The position numbers were made by a program, and so were the translations under genes. 64,000 bases of DNA from contig JACZYG010000007.1 in assembly GCA_022571215.1 (NCBI GenBank), forward strand, positions 1 through 64,000, read 5' to 3'. The stretch comes from Fidelibacterota bacterium (GTDB lineage Bacteria; Fidelibacterota; SORT01). The notes beneath the pieces are model-generated. The model saw nothing but the letters and a program-made list of their open reading frames with translations. It did no database searches and was not told the origin of the DNA. Shown here piece by piece: positions 15,843-25,133 of this stretch; the first letter of the stretch is position 1; each line of letters begins with the position of its first letter.

Positions 15843-17725
15843 ACTTAAGAAAAATAAATCACTGTTTGGGCGGGTCGTTTTTGATTTCCCTATTTGTCTG
15901 TTCGGCATTATTCGCTCAATCGGGTATAGATAAATTGGCAGTCGAGAACCTCTCGAAAAAAGCCGTAGAAGAATACAAAAAAGGTGAGTATTCATCGGCG
16001 CTGTCGATTTTAGGGGATCTTTATAAAATAAGGTTTAAATATCGCAGCAAAAGTATCGTTCATCTCATGTACGGGAAAACTCTTTATAAATTAGGAGAAT
16101 TAGAAAGGGCAAAAAGGGTTCAAAAAGATTTTCTGTTAAAATATCCGAATGATCCGCTTTCTTATAACGCAAGGCATAATCTTGGCGAAATATACTATAG
16201 GTTAGGTGAATTTCCCATGGCTACGCGGGAATTTTTAACGGTTGCCGTCAATGCGAAACGCGCGCCCTTACGTAGTAAGGGATTGACCTTGGCTGGATAT
16301 ATTTTGGAAAATAAGGTAACACTTGATGATATCAGAAAACAGAGAAGAGAAACAGTGAATATTGTTGAAAAAGCATATTTGACACTGAAATTATCTGAAA
16401 ATCTTTACGAAATGGGGGCAATGGAACTCGCGAGGAAGGAAGCAGCCATATTTCTTGCTAACTACAAAAATCCGCCTTTTAAGGAGGATATCGAACGAAT
16501 TAGAGATGGGAAGGTATCGCGGGGTACGAGCATCGTAAATATTGGTGTGTTATTACCCCTGACGGGCGAAAATGCCGAAAACGGTTTATCTATCCTGCGA
16601 GGCATAAAAACGGCTTTCAACGAGCAACCTCCCGAATTTAGGAAAATGTTCAAATTGACAATAAAGGACAATGAATCTGATCAGGTAAAGACCGTAAAGG
16701 AGATGATAAAATTTGCGGATGATCCATCCGTGATGGTAGTGGTAGGACCGATGATGTCCGATAATTCTACCGCTGCGGCAGCGATAGCAAATAGCGTCGG
16801 ATTGCCCATGATATCGCCTACCGCCACAAGAGATGGTATCGCAGGAATAGGTTCTTTTTCATTTCAGGCAAATTCTGATCTTTCAGTAAGGGGAAAGTCT
16901 TTAGCCAAATTTGCAATTGATTCCCTTGGGCTTAAGAGAATAGCAATATTATCGCCTGCTAATGATTACGGTAAGCAAATGACAGATAGCTTTGCGAGGG
17001 AGATCGATGAGCTGGGTGGGGAAATTGTCGCTCAAAGTTGGTATTACGGAGAGCCCAAAAATCTGAGATTACAATTCGAACAATTTAGAAGGATAAGTTT
17101 CCGAATTCATGAGGAATTATATCCCGAGGAGGAACCACCCGATTCAGCAGCTATATTAGCCGACAGCGCATTAAGTGATTCGGTGATAATGAGAATGTTA
17201 ACGGAGCTTTCAAAACCACCCGAAGAGATAGATTCCGGGAAAGTAATATTAGATGTCATAGACGGTTTCTATCTCCCGATAGAATTCGGGGAGATAAAAT
17301 ATTTAGCTCCCCAGTTCGCTTTCTGGAATTTTAAGACTCAAATTCTTGGAGGGCAAAACTGGTACGATGAAGAAATGCTATCAGACAAAGATATATCAAG
17401 ATACTTAGACGGCGTTACCTTTACTTCGGATATATATAGAGGTTCTGATAACTTAGCATTACAAAACCTGAAGAATAAGTATAAAGAATTATACAATGAG
17501 GAGCCGTTTCGTACTGATATATTCGGTTATGACTGCCTGAATATGGTGTTACAATTGATAGGGGATAAGATTAGAACGAGAGAAAACTTCATAAAAAAAA
17601 TAACTGAACTGAATAATTTCCGGGGTGTCTCGGGTATGATCGATTTCAGCGGAGTTTCCAAAAGAGTAAATAATTCTATTCATATTCTCCAGTTTTCAAA
17701 AAATGAAATAGTTAAGATAAATTAA
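15839..17725 (+). CDS. TPR plus periplasmic-binding (type I) lipid/PBP-activator-like protein
   Basis: The 628-aa protein has a signal peptide (HCLGGSFLISLFVCSALFAQ), then TPR-like helical repeats at residues ~30-210 (YKKGEYSSALSILGDL, YRLGEFPMATREF). A type I periplasmic-binding fold covers ~225-628 (NIGVLLPLTGENAENG, VVVGPMMSDNSTAAA, RIAILSPANDYGKQM). This combination of TPRs with a Peripla_BP_6 domain resembles LpoA-type penicillin-binding-protein activators or branched-chain amino-acid-binding proteins. Position next to glmS, pgeF and uppP favours an envelope role, but no permease genes are adjacent. It starts with an ATGA overlap on glmS. Confidence 0.8.
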   Translation: MNLRKINHCLGGSFLISLFVCSALFAQSGIDKLAVENLSKKAVEEYKKGEYSSALSILGDLYKIRFKYRSKSIVHLMYGKTLYKLGELERAKRVQKDFLLKYPNDPLSYNARHNLGEIYYRLGEFPMATREFLTVAVNAKRAPLRSKGLTLAGYILENKVTLDDIRKQRRETVNIVEKAYLTLKLSENLYEMGAMELARKEAAIFLANYKNPPFKEDIERIRDGKVSRGTSIVNIGVLLPLTGENAENGLSILRGIKTAFNEQPPEFRKMFKLTIKDNESDQVKTVKEMIKFADDPSVMVVVGPMMSDNSTAAAAIANSVGLPMISPTATRDGIAGIGSFSFQANSDLSVRGKSLAKFAIDSLGLKRIAILSPANDYGKQMTDSFAREIDELGGEIVAQSWYYGEPKNLRLQFEQFRRISFRIHEELYPEEEPPDSAAILADSALSDSVIMRMLTELSKPPEEIDSGKVILDVIDGFYLPIEFGEIKYLAPQFAFWNFKTQILGGQNWYDEEMLSDKDISRYLDGVTFTSDIYRGSDNLALQNLKNKYKELYNEEPFRTDIFGYDCLNMVLQLIGDKIRTRENFIKKITELNNFRGVSGMIDFSGVSKRVNNSIHILQFSKNEIVKIN

Positions 17726-17734
17726 ATTCCCGAT

Positions 17735-18484
17735 ATGCCATACAGATCTGCCGAAAATTTACTGTTTTGGGAATTTGAAATATTTCAGCAATACGAGGAA
17801 TTGACCTGCCTGTTCAGCACAATCCGAAACGGTAATTCTAAATTAAATCTCGGGTTCACAAAATTTGCCGACGCTGATGAAGTGCGTAAAAATCGGGATC
17901 TGTTCTTAAAAGCGGCAGGGGCAAGCGGAAATAATATCGCTATCGGTAAGCAGATTCACTCCCGAAATGTAAGGAATGTAACGGAACCAGGTCTGTTTGA
18001 CGATACGGACGGACTTGTTACTTCGAGGAGTGATCTATCTATAATTGTCAGCAGCGCGGATTGTCTTCCGCTGTTTTTATATGACACCGTCAAAAAAGTT
18101 TGTTCGGTTGTACACAGCGGTTGGAGAGGGACACGAGACGGCATTTCGGAAGAGGCGGTTCGTTTGATGGTGGAATTATATGGAAGCGATCCAAGTGACA
18201 TCAAGTGTGGAATCGGACCATCGATAGAAGCCTCATGTTATGAAGTGAGCAACGATGTGGCGAATCAGTTCGACCGAAACTTTTTAACTCCCTCAAAGAA
18301 CGATAAGATGCAGCTTAATTTGAAAGATGTTGTTAGAGGACAATTGGAAAAATCGGGGCTGTTGCCTGAAAATATAGAGGTTTGTGATATTTGTAATAAG
18401 TGTGATGAAGAAAATTATTTTTCTTATAGGCGTGAGGGAGAAAAAACCGGAAGGATGTGGGGTCTTATGAGAATAAACCAGTGA
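17735..18484 (+). CDS. pgeF: Peptidoglycan editing factor PgeF / laccase-domain purine nucleoside enzyme
   Basis: The 249-aa protein belongs to the YfiH/PgeF family (formerly polyphenol oxidase, DUF152). The metal-site motifs are present: KQIHSRNV, SSADCLPLFLYD, VVHSGWRGTRDGI and GPSIEASCYEV. PgeF removes mis-incorporated amino acids from UDP-MurNAc peptides, and related enzymes act as purine nucleoside hydrolase/phosphorylase or adenosine deaminase. The length is standard. It lies 9 bases after the previous gene, between glmS and uppP, which fits cell-wall metabolism. Confidence 0.92.
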   Translation: MPYRSAENLLFWEFEIFQQYEELTCLFSTIRNGNSKLNLGFTKFADADEVRKNRDLFLKAAGASGNNIAIGKQIHSRNVRNVTEPGLFDDTDGLVTSRSDLSIIVSSADCLPLFLYDTVKKVCSVVHSGWRGTRDGISEEAVRLMVELYGSDPSDIKCGIGPSIEASCYEVSNDVANQFDRNFLTPSKNDKMQLNLKDVVRGQLEKSGLLPENIEVCDICNKCDEENYFSYRREGEKTGRMWGLMRINQ

Positions 18485-18550
18485 TTTACTATCCGCTTTA
18501 AAATCCCTTGCTAATCGGACGGATTGCCGATAAATTCACTTTCCTATTTT

Positions 18551-19384
18551 ATGATAACTCAGTTGACATTGAACGACTCCTTGCTGTTGGGATTCTTGCA
18601 GGGAATTACGGAGTTTTTACCTGTTAGCAGCTCCGGACATTTGGTCGTGGCTCAGGCATTATTGGGGATCAAGAAAACAGGGATTTCTTTCGAGATATTC
18701 GTTCATTTCGGAACGCTGATGAGTATTTTTGTGATGTTCAGAAAAGATATTGGCGCCATGGCAGCGGCGTTTTTCAAAATTATAAGAAATCCGAAGAATA
18801 TTGTGGTAAGTTATCGCTCAGACAAGCAGTTTAAGCTTCTTGTTATAATTTTGATTTCGACCATTCCGGCAGGTGTTATCGGTATACTTTTCAAAGAGAG
18901 CTTCGAAATGCTTTTCAGTTCCCCTAAACAGGTCGGATACGCTTTTATCTTCACGGGAATATTGCTATTTTCTACTAAGTTCGCTCTAAACAGATCTGCT
19001 GAAATAGGGATCGGTAATGCCCTGATAATCGGATTCGCTCAAGCGTTTGCAATTATACCGGGAATATCGCGAGCCGGTTCGACTATTGGAGCAGGGATGC
19101 TTCGAGGAATCAGCGGAGAGGAAGCGGCGCGGTTTTCATTTCTGCTTGCGATACCCGTCATAGCGGGCGCGACTTTGCTTCAGGTTATTGATATATACGA
19201 ATATGGGCTGAAAGAATTAAGTTTAACAGTTGCCGCTGTTGGTATTATATCCTCATTTTTGACGGGTATTTTCGCGATTCGGATTCTCATGGGAGTTTTG
19301 AAGAGAGGGAAGCTTCACTATTTCAGTTGGTATTGTATTGCCCTCGGAGTTGTTACGATATTTTTCATATCTGAAAACAGGTGA
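18551..19384 (+). CDS. uppP: Undecaprenyl-diphosphatase
   Basis: This polytopic membrane protein carries the two UppP/BacA signatures: GFLQGITEFLPVSSSGHLVV near the N-terminus and IIPGISRAGSTIGAGM near residue 175. It dephosphorylates undecaprenyl diphosphate to recycle the lipid carrier for peptidoglycan and surface polysaccharide. The ORF track opens at TTG 18524; the ATG at 18551 leaves the usual short segment before the first conserved helix and is preferred (277 aa). The second motif has SRAG where many members have SRSG. The NSS transporter follows 4 bases after the stop. Confidence 0.94.
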   Translation: MITQLTLNDSLLLGFLQGITEFLPVSSSGHLVVAQALLGIKKTGISFEIFVHFGTLMSIFVMFRKDIGAMAAAFFKIIRNPKNIVVSYRSDKQFKLLVIILISTIPAGVIGILFKESFEMLFSSPKQVGYAFIFTGILLFSTKFALNRSAEIGIGNALIIGFAQAFAIIPGISRAGSTIGAGMLRGISGEEAARFSFLLAIPVIAGATLLQVIDIYEYGLKELSLTVAAVGIISSFLTGIFAIRILMGVLKRGKLHYFSWYCIALGVVTIFFISENR

Positions 19385-19388
19385 TTAA

Positions 19389-20852
19389 ATGAGTGTACAA
19401 AATGAAATGTTCAGTTCCAGATGGGCGTTGATATTAGCTTCGCTCGGGATGGCAATCGGCGCGGGAAATATATGGCGATTTCCACGGATAGCGGCGGAAA
19501 ATGGAGGGGGTTCATTCCTGATTCCCTGGATACTGTTTTTATTCCTCTGGTCTATACCGCTTATCATTGCCGAATATGCTATGGGAAGAAAATCACGCAA
19601 GGGGGTTATCGGTTCGTTTATAACTATCATGGGTCCGAAATTCGCCTGGATGGGCGCCTTTGTGGCATTCTGTACAATGGGAATCATGTTTTATTATTCC
19701 GTGGTGACGGGATGGAGCATACGGTATTTCTATGTCTCATTGACCGGCGGGCTTGCGGGGTTGGACCATGCCGCTGAATGGAGCAGATATACCTCTTCGG
19801 GTTACGGACCGGTTTTCTTTCATTTAGTGGCTATGTCTTTGGGCGCATTTGTAATTCATAGAGGTGTCAAAGGCGGCATAGAGAAAGTAAATAAAGTCGT
19901 GGTTCCACTGCTATTTCTACTTTTGATTATCGCAGCTGTAAGGGCGTTGACTCTTCCCGGCGCCGCCGAAGGCTTGAATTATCTTTTCAGCGTGGATTTT
20001 GAAAAGTTGAAAGACTATAGAGTATGGTTGGAGGGACTATCGCAGTCGGCTTGGTCTACGGGCGCGGCATGGGGACTCCTCATGACATACGCCGTTTATA
20101 TGGATAAAAAAGAAGATATAGTTCTTAACTCTTTCATAGCAGGATTTGGAAACAACGCAGCTTCGTTGCTTGCGGGATTAGCAGTGATACCGACAGTATT
20201 TGCGCTGTCCGCGTCCGCGTCCGTGGCGATGGACTCCTTGGGCGCAGGAAATACCGGATTGACGTTCATCGTGATTCCACAACTATTTGAAAAGATGCCG
20301 GGCGGAGCGGTATTCGAGACTTTGTTCTTCTTGGCGTTATCGTTAGCTGCCTTTTCTTCTTTGTTGGCGATGATAGAGATGTCGACACGGATATTTATGG
20401 ATATGGGTATGAATAGAAAGAAGGCGATAAAGGTAATCGGAGTAACCGGCTTTTTGCTTGGAATCCCTTCCGCCATATCACTTGGGTTTTTCAACAATCA
20501 GGATTGGGTGTGGGGTATTGGATTGATGGTCAGCGGACTTTTCGTAGCATTGGCTGTAATCAAGTACGGAGCGGATAAATTCAGAGAAGAGCTTGTGAAC
20601 GTTGAAGGGAATGATATCCAGGCGGGGAGATGGTTCTCAATTATAATTAAATGGTTGATTCCGATAGAATTTGCAGTTATGCTCGGGTGGTGGTTTTGGC
20701 GTTCGGCAACCGAATTTGACCCGGATGCCATATGGAATCCGTTCCATACTTATAATATTGGTACCACAGTGATGCAGTGGGCAGTGGTCTTAACTTTATT
20801 TATTGTTTTTAACAAGATGCTCGTTAAAATGACCTCCAAGGGAGAATCGTAA
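19389..20852 (+). CDS. Sodium-dependent transporter of the NSS (SNF) family, MetP-like
   Basis: The 487-aa protein has the neurotransmitter-sodium-symporter hallmark at its start, ILASLGMAIGAGNIWRFPRI, followed by GGGSFLIPW, and 11-12 hydrophobic helices. TM1 and TM6 (around SAWSTGAAWGLLMTYAVY) form the amino-acid and sodium sites. Substrate is likely a neutral amino acid such as methionine or alanine. That guess rests on the adjacent MetS-type small subunit, which accompanies the MetP type of NSS transporter. Confidence 0.92.
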   Translation: MSVQNEMFSSRWALILASLGMAIGAGNIWRFPRIAAENGGGSFLIPWILFLFLWSIPLIIAEYAMGRKSRKGVIGSFITIMGPKFAWMGAFVAFCTMGIMFYYSVVTGWSIRYFYVSLTGGLAGLDHAAEWSRYTSSGYGPVFFHLVAMSLGAFVIHRGVKGGIEKVNKVVVPLLFLLLIIAAVRALTLPGAAEGLNYLFSVDFEKLKDYRVWLEGLSQSAWSTGAAWGLLMTYAVYMDKKEDIVLNSFIAGFGNNAASLLAGLAVIPTVFALSASASVAMDSLGAGNTGLTFIVIPQLFEKMPGGAVFETLFFLALSLAAFSSLLAMIEMSTRIFMDMGMNRKKAIKVIGVTGFLLGIPSAISLGFFNNQDWVWGIGLMVSGLFVALAVIKYGADKFREELVNVEGNDIQAGRWFSIIIKWLIPIEFAVMLGWWFWRSATEFDPDAIWNPFHTYNIGTTVMQWAVVLTLFIVFNKMLVKMTSKGES

Positions 20853-20854
20853 TA

Positions 20855-20986
20855 GTGGAACTTAATACAATACTGACTATGATATTACTTCTTGGTTTTG
20901 TCTGGGGTGGGTTCGCATTCACGCTGAGGATGGCGGTTAAGAAAAACGAAGAGAAAAAACGACTGAGCGGTGACGGCGATGGCTAA
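20855..20986 (+). CDS. MetS-like small subunit of NSS transporter (43 aa)
   Basis: This gene is too short for the ORF track. A GTG two bases after the transporter stop opens 43 codons: one TM helix (TILTMILLLGFVWGGFAFTL) followed by a charged cytoplasmic tail (RMAVKKNEEKKRLSGDGDG). Size, topology and position match MetS, the small membrane protein required by MetP methionine/alanine importers in Corynebacterium. The GGGAGAATCG in the transporter's last codons serves as RBS. Its stop overlaps the start of holA. Confidence 0.72.
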   Translation: MELNTILTMILLLGFVWGGFAFTLRMAVKKNEEKKRLSGDGDG

Positions 20987-22001
20987 AGCGGGCGGTTCAA
21001 CGCCTCAGAATTACAGTGAGGCTGAACGGACGATAAAGAGGGATGGGATAAAACCCGTTTATCTGTTAGCCGGTAGGAAATTATGGGCGGATTCTTACCT
21101 TCGGGACAGGTTCATAGATAAGGTAAAAGAGCAATTCAAAGGGGACGGAGCCTCCGATTATACGTTAGAGCTGTTCCATGCAGCCTCGGATAGCGCAGAA
21201 AGTATAATTAATTCGCTTTCGACAGCAAATCTTTTTACGGACAGAAAGCTGATTGTTATACACGATGTTCAGCGATTGAGTCAGCAGGGAATAAAAGGCT
21301 TGGCTCAATATACGAAATCTCCTAATCTTGATAATTGCGTCATTCTTGTATCGCTGAATTTTGACGCCCGTAAAAAGTGGTATTCATCGATAAATAATAA
21401 TCTGATGAGCGTAAAGATAGAGACCCCTTTTGCGAATAAAATTCCTCAATGGATAACGCTGTTTGCAAAATCGAGAGGGAAAAATATATCACGCGGAGCT
21501 TCCGGATTGATTGCTGAATTTTCAGGCGATACACTTCAAATGATCGATATGGAGATGGAAAAACTGTCTATATTCGTCGGTGAAAAAGAATTGATTGAAG
21601 AAAATGATGTAAAAGAAGCTATAGGATTTTCGAGGCAGCTTTCTCCATTTGATCTTGAGAAGTATTTTGCGAACAAAGATTTAAATTGGACATTATCAGC
21701 GATTGACAATATGCTTCAGAGAGGGGAAAAACCTACATCAATTACAATAACAATTTATAATTTTATTATGAACACTTTGATATATATGGAAGCAGGGAGT
21801 AATCCATCTGCCCGTTGGTCTCCGAGAGAGCAAAATAAAAAGGACGCCGTAAAATATTGGAGGCGAACTGATTTGATAGAATCTCTTGAGTTGGTGAGAG
21901 AATCAGATCGCAAAATCAAACAGACCAAGATTCCTCATCGGGTAATTTTGACCGAGCTTGTATTAAAAATGTTTAGTAAAAAAGGCGAACCCGTTGTCTG
22001 A
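20979..22001 (+). CDS. holA: DNA polymerase III subunit delta
   Basis: The protein has the HolA layout: N-terminal AAA-like domain starting at PVYLLAGRKLWADSYLRD, the mid block IIHDVQRLSQQGIKGL-like strand and helix, and the C-terminal alpha-helical collar domain (FDLEKYFANKDLNWTLSAIDNML). Delta opens the beta clamp inside the clamp loader. The ORF track starts at GTG 20970; the ATG at 20979 is equally placed and removes only three residues, so I chose it. It overlaps the MetS-like gene and, at its 3' end, the TTG start of the sigma-factor gene. Confidence 0.88.
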   Translation: MAKAGGSTPQNYSEAERTIKRDGIKPVYLLAGRKLWADSYLRDRFIDKVKEQFKGDGASDYTLELFHAASDSAESIINSLSTANLFTDRKLIVIHDVQRLSQQGIKGLAQYTKSPNLDNCVILVSLNFDARKKWYSSINNNLMSVKIETPFANKIPQWITLFAKSRGKNISRGASGLIAEFSGDTLQMIDMEMEKLSIFVGEKELIEENDVKEAIGFSRQLSPFDLEKYFANKDLNWTLSAIDNMLQRGEKPTSITITIYNFIMNTLIYMEAGSNPSARWSPREQNKKDAVKYWRRTDLIESLELVRESDRKIKQTKIPHRVILTELVLKMFSKKGEPVV

Positions 22002-22572
22002 AGAGGGTAATAAATTCAGTGATGAGGATCTGATCGCACGATTCCAAAACGGAGATGAATATGCGTTTGATGAAATAGTTCACCGTTACAAGGACAGGCT
22101 CGTAAATTTTGTATTCAGATTTTTAGGTCAAATTGATGAAGCGGAAGATATCGTGCAGGACACGTTTCTAAAAGTTTACAAGAATAAAAACGCTTATGAA
22201 AATATTGCGCGTTTTTCAACCTGGATATACACAATAGCCGGGAATCTGGCTAAGACGGAGTTACGTAAACGAAAGAGACGCCGGATATTCTCAATTTCAA
22301 GGATGGGTCCTGATGAAAAGGAATTCGAGTTGCCTACGAGTGATAAATCTCCTGAAGAAGATGCCGATAGTCGTTTTACTGAAAAGATAATTCAGACGGC
22401 TATACAAGAATTACCAGAAAAATTTCGAACTGTCGTAATTCTTAGAGATATTCAGGAACTTTCTTATGATGAAATTAGTATGATACTTGAAGTGCCGCTC
22501 GGAACAGTGAAGTCTCGAGTCAACAGGGCGAGACTTAAACTCAGAGATTTATTAAAGGCGATGGATCATTAA
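21994..22572 (+). CDS. RNA polymerase sigma factor, ECF (RpoE/SigW) type
   Basis: The 192-aa protein has sigma region 2 (residues ~12-85; AFDEIVHRYKDRLVNFVFRF, EAEDIVQDTFLKVYKN) and region 4 (~130-185; IQELPEKFRTVVILRDIQELSYDEISMILEVPLGTVKSRVNRAR), with no region 3, so it is an ECF sigma factor. The TTG start at 21994 overlaps holA by 8 bases. The next gene encodes a zinc-finger anti-sigma factor 74 bases downstream, completing the classic pair. Confidence 0.93.
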   Translation: MSEEGNKFSDEDLIARFQNGDEYAFDEIVHRYKDRLVNFVFRFLGQIDEAEDIVQDTFLKVYKNKNAYENIARFSTWIYTIAGNLAKTELRKRKRRRIFSISRMGPDEKEFELPTSDKSPEEDADSRFTEKIIQTAIQELPEKFRTVVILRDIQELSYDEISMILEVPLGTVKSRVNRARLKLRDLLKAMDH

Positions 22573-22646
22573 GACAAAAGAAAACATAAAGGTAATCGGA
22601 AACAAATCAAGACAGAAATTCGGATACCAAAGGAGGATGCCTATCG

Positions 22647-23180
22647 ATGGATTGTAACGAATATCGTGAAAATCTCACGAATTACTATGACAACGAACTA
22701 ACTACTCAAGAAAATAACTCAATGCTCAAACATGAAGCGATCTGTTCTGATTGTTTGGAGCTAAACTCAGAGATACAAAATATTCTCGGAGAGATCAAAG
22801 GTCTATCTAAAGTAGAAGCCTCAGCTAATTTTGAGACTGAACTTTACGAAAAGTTGCATTCGCAAGCGGAAAATTCTCTTACAGATAAGATAAAAGAGTT
22901 CTTTGAACCGAGTCCGATTGGTGTAAAAGCTCTTGCGGCAGGATTTGCCATATTGATGATAGTTGTGAGCGGAAGCTACTTCATGTATAATGGAGTCACT
23001 ATCGGCAGTGAAGATGGAATGCCTGCGCTGTCTAGCCCGAGATTTATTGAGAAACATGAAAAAAGCTCGGCTGACGTGATCGATGAAGAAGCGGTCAGAG
23101 AAGATGAAAAGACCGATGAAGAGGAAGATAATAATATCGATCTTGACAACCCTTCAGAGAATGAAGTTATAAGCGAGTAG
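22647..23180 (+). CDS. Zinc-finger transmembrane anti-sigma factor
   Basis: The 177-aa protein has a ZAS domain at the N-terminus with the H-x3-C-x2-C motif (KHEAICSDC), which binds ECF sigma factors. A single TM helix follows at residues ~89-112 (VKALAAGFAILMIVVSGSYFMY), then a short, very acidic extracytoplasmic tail (EEAVREDEKTDEEEDN). A strong RBS (AAAGGAGG) precedes the ATG. The periplasmic tail is short and without a recognisable sensor domain. Its location just after the ECF sigma gene makes it the cognate regulator. Confidence 0.88.
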   Translation: MDCNEYRENLTNYYDNELTTQENNSMLKHEAICSDCLELNSEIQNILGEIKGLSKVEASANFETELYEKLHSQAENSLTDKIKEFFEPSPIGVKALAAGFAILMIVVSGSYFMYNGVTIGSEDGMPALSSPRFIEKHEKSSADVIDEEAVREDEKTDEEEDNNIDLDNPSENEVISE

Positions 23181-23210
23181 TAGCAAAGTTTTATAAATTA
23201 ATAATAGCGG

Positions 23211-23234
23211 AATCTTTCGCGATGCCGAAAGATT
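23211..23234 (+). terminator. Hairpin after the sigma/anti-sigma pair (possible terminator)
   Basis: AATCTTTCG and CGAAAGATT form a perfect 9-bp stem with a 6-base loop, 30 bases after the anti-sigma stop. No T run follows, so intrinsic termination is uncertain. Its position at the end of the long operon suggests transcript-end formation or 3' protection. Confidence 0.35.
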
Positions 23235-23263
23235 ACGTCTATCACTCTACGGTTCATTCTTTA

Positions 23264-23291
23264 TTGACATTCTGACATTTTATTTTATATT
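23264..23291 (+). promoter_or_regulatory. Sigma-70-like promoter for the diguanylate cyclase gene
   Basis: A perfect TTGACA lies 16 bases from TATATT, and the TTG start of the next gene is 35 bases downstream. It follows the hairpin that closes the previous operon, so a new transcription unit probably begins here. Confidence 0.55.
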
Positions 23292-23326
23292 AAGCCTCAA
23301 TATATTCCATATATTATGGCTTACGA

Positions 23327-25114
23327 TTGTTAGTTTCAGAAGATAAATTATCCGACAACAAAAAACAGAAGATATCGACCATCGGTGTCGGGTCGCTGTT
23401 TTTCTTCTCACTGATTCTATTATACCTTCTGCCAAGCAACTCGGATAACCCCTATTACAACATATTCAGACCTTTAGCGGCCTTGACGGTATTGGGCTGC
23501 GGTGTGGCGCTTCTGATAAGGTCAAACAGATCTAAATTGATTAGAGAAGTCAGTTTGAAAGCTTTGACAAGGAAGTTTTCAACTTCAAGCATGAGCAGGG
23601 AAGAAGTTGACCTAACGAAAATTCCGGCTTACACAGCTGAAGAGGAATATTCTTCCTACATGAAACTCTTTCTCGAGTCTGTAAGCGATACGTTTGTCGC
23701 GCGAGCCGCGGCATTCTACATGGGTGGGTCCAAGATGAGTCTTCAAGCCGCGTTTCCCGATGAAGAATTTGGAAATTTTCACAAAGAGATCGCTATGGGG
23801 GAGGGGATATTAGGAAAGATCCTGCAAACCGGAAAAACAATACTTGTTAATAGCTTCAATGAGATAAACGAGGTTCCGGACTATCTCTCAGATTCAGCGC
23901 CGGTGAAATCCCTGCTCGGAACACCTGTATATTATTTACAAAAACCCTTTGGCGTCTTATTTGTAGATAGCAGCGCTGAAGACTCTTTTGGTGAATCGGA
24001 CAAACGATTAATGGAGCGATTCGCCTCGCTTTTAGAAAAAACTATCTCTCAATTAGAATCCATATTCAACTTTCACGGAAGATTAAATCTGATTACCGAG
24101 CTTCATACATCGCTTCTTTCCATCCATAGGGCGAAAAGAATAGAAGATGTGATTAGTCAAGCCTCTACGGCATGCCAATCGCTTATCGAAAGCGATGTAA
24201 TAACCATATCGATGGTAAAAGAATCCGAGAAGGATACCCTGAAAATCTATTCGATCATTGGGACTAAGGATAATTTTGTTGAGGGAGTGGAATATCCGGT
24301 TGAGGGCGGTTTAAACGGATATGTATTCTCTAAGAACACTTCGGTACTCATTCCTGAATCGGAAGAGGACGGATATTTTAAACCGCGATTTACAAGTAAT
24401 GAAAAAATCAGTGATGAATATCATTCTTATCTCGGAGTACCTATCTCCATAGGAGATGAAGTATATGGCGTAATCGGATTGGACAGCATTTCACCGGCGA
24501 ATTACTCCGACAGGGATAAGGCTATTCTGACTTCGATAGGCGGTATAACGGGTCAGGCTATTTCAAGATTAAGACTTCTTATTGAAAAAAGGTCACAAAG
24601 TTTATATGACAAGACCACAGGTTTACCGAATATAAAACACTTTAAAGAATCTATAGAAAAGGAGATAGCAAGAGCCAAGAGATACGAGGAAAAATTTTCT
24701 ATTTTTATTATTGATATAGATAATTTCGGTAAAATTAATAAAAAATACAGCCAGTTAGCGGGGGACTTCGTGCTCAGTTCAATTGGGCAGCAAGCAAAAC
24801 GCCTGATTCGTGAGTCGGACATGGTCACTCGATATGGAGGAGATGAATTTAGCTTGATAATGTTGGGTGTCTCAAAAGGATTGGCAACAGATATTGCAAA
24901 GAGGGTCAAAAAAGATTTGGAAAAGAGTGCATTGGATTATAAGAAGGATTATATTACATTCGAGATCGCTATAGGAGTTTCGACTTTTCCCGACGATGGA
25001 GAGACTCCCGATACTCTTATAGCAAAAGCAGATAAGGCTCTAATTGGTAATGTACGATCAAGAGGGAAAAAAAAGGATAAGAAATCAAATATTGGACCAG
25101 ATAAGAAGATCTGA
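23327..25114 (+). CDS. GAF-GAF-GGDEF diguanylate cyclase, membrane-anchored
   Basis: The 595-aa protein has two N-terminal TM helices (~20-38 and ~45-65), two GAF-type sensor domains (~100-240 and ~255-415) and a C-terminal GGDEF domain (~430-580). The active-site loop GGDEF (504-508) is intact, and RESD lies five residues upstream, an RxxD inhibitory site, so product inhibition by c-di-GMP is expected. TTG at 23327 is the only reasonable start in frame. The ligands of the GAF domains are unknown. With the CHASE2 cyclase, the window holds enzymes for two nucleotide second messengers. Confidence 0.9.
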   Translation: MLVSEDKLSDNKKQKISTIGVGSLFFFSLILLYLLPSNSDNPYYNIFRPLAALTVLGCGVALLIRSNRSKLIREVSLKALTRKFSTSSMSREEVDLTKIPAYTAEEEYSSYMKLFLESVSDTFVARAAAFYMGGSKMSLQAAFPDEEFGNFHKEIAMGEGILGKILQTGKTILVNSFNEINEVPDYLSDSAPVKSLLGTPVYYLQKPFGVLFVDSSAEDSFGESDKRLMERFASLLEKTISQLESIFNFHGRLNLITELHTSLLSIHRAKRIEDVISQASTACQSLIESDVITISMVKESEKDTLKIYSIIGTKDNFVEGVEYPVEGGLNGYVFSKNTSVLIPESEEDGYFKPRFTSNEKISDEYHSYLGVPISIGDEVYGVIGLDSISPANYSDRDKAILTSIGGITGQAISRLRLLIEKRSQSLYDKTTGLPNIKHFKESIEKEIARAKRYEEKFSIFIIDIDNFGKINKKYSQLAGDFVLSSIGQQAKRLIRESDMVTRYGGDEFSLIMLGVSKGLATDIAKRVKKDLEKSALDYKKDYITFEIAIGVSTFPDDGETPDTLIAKADKALIGNVRSRGKKKDKKSNIGPDKKI

Positions 25115-25133
25115 TTCCACGGGAGTATTATAA

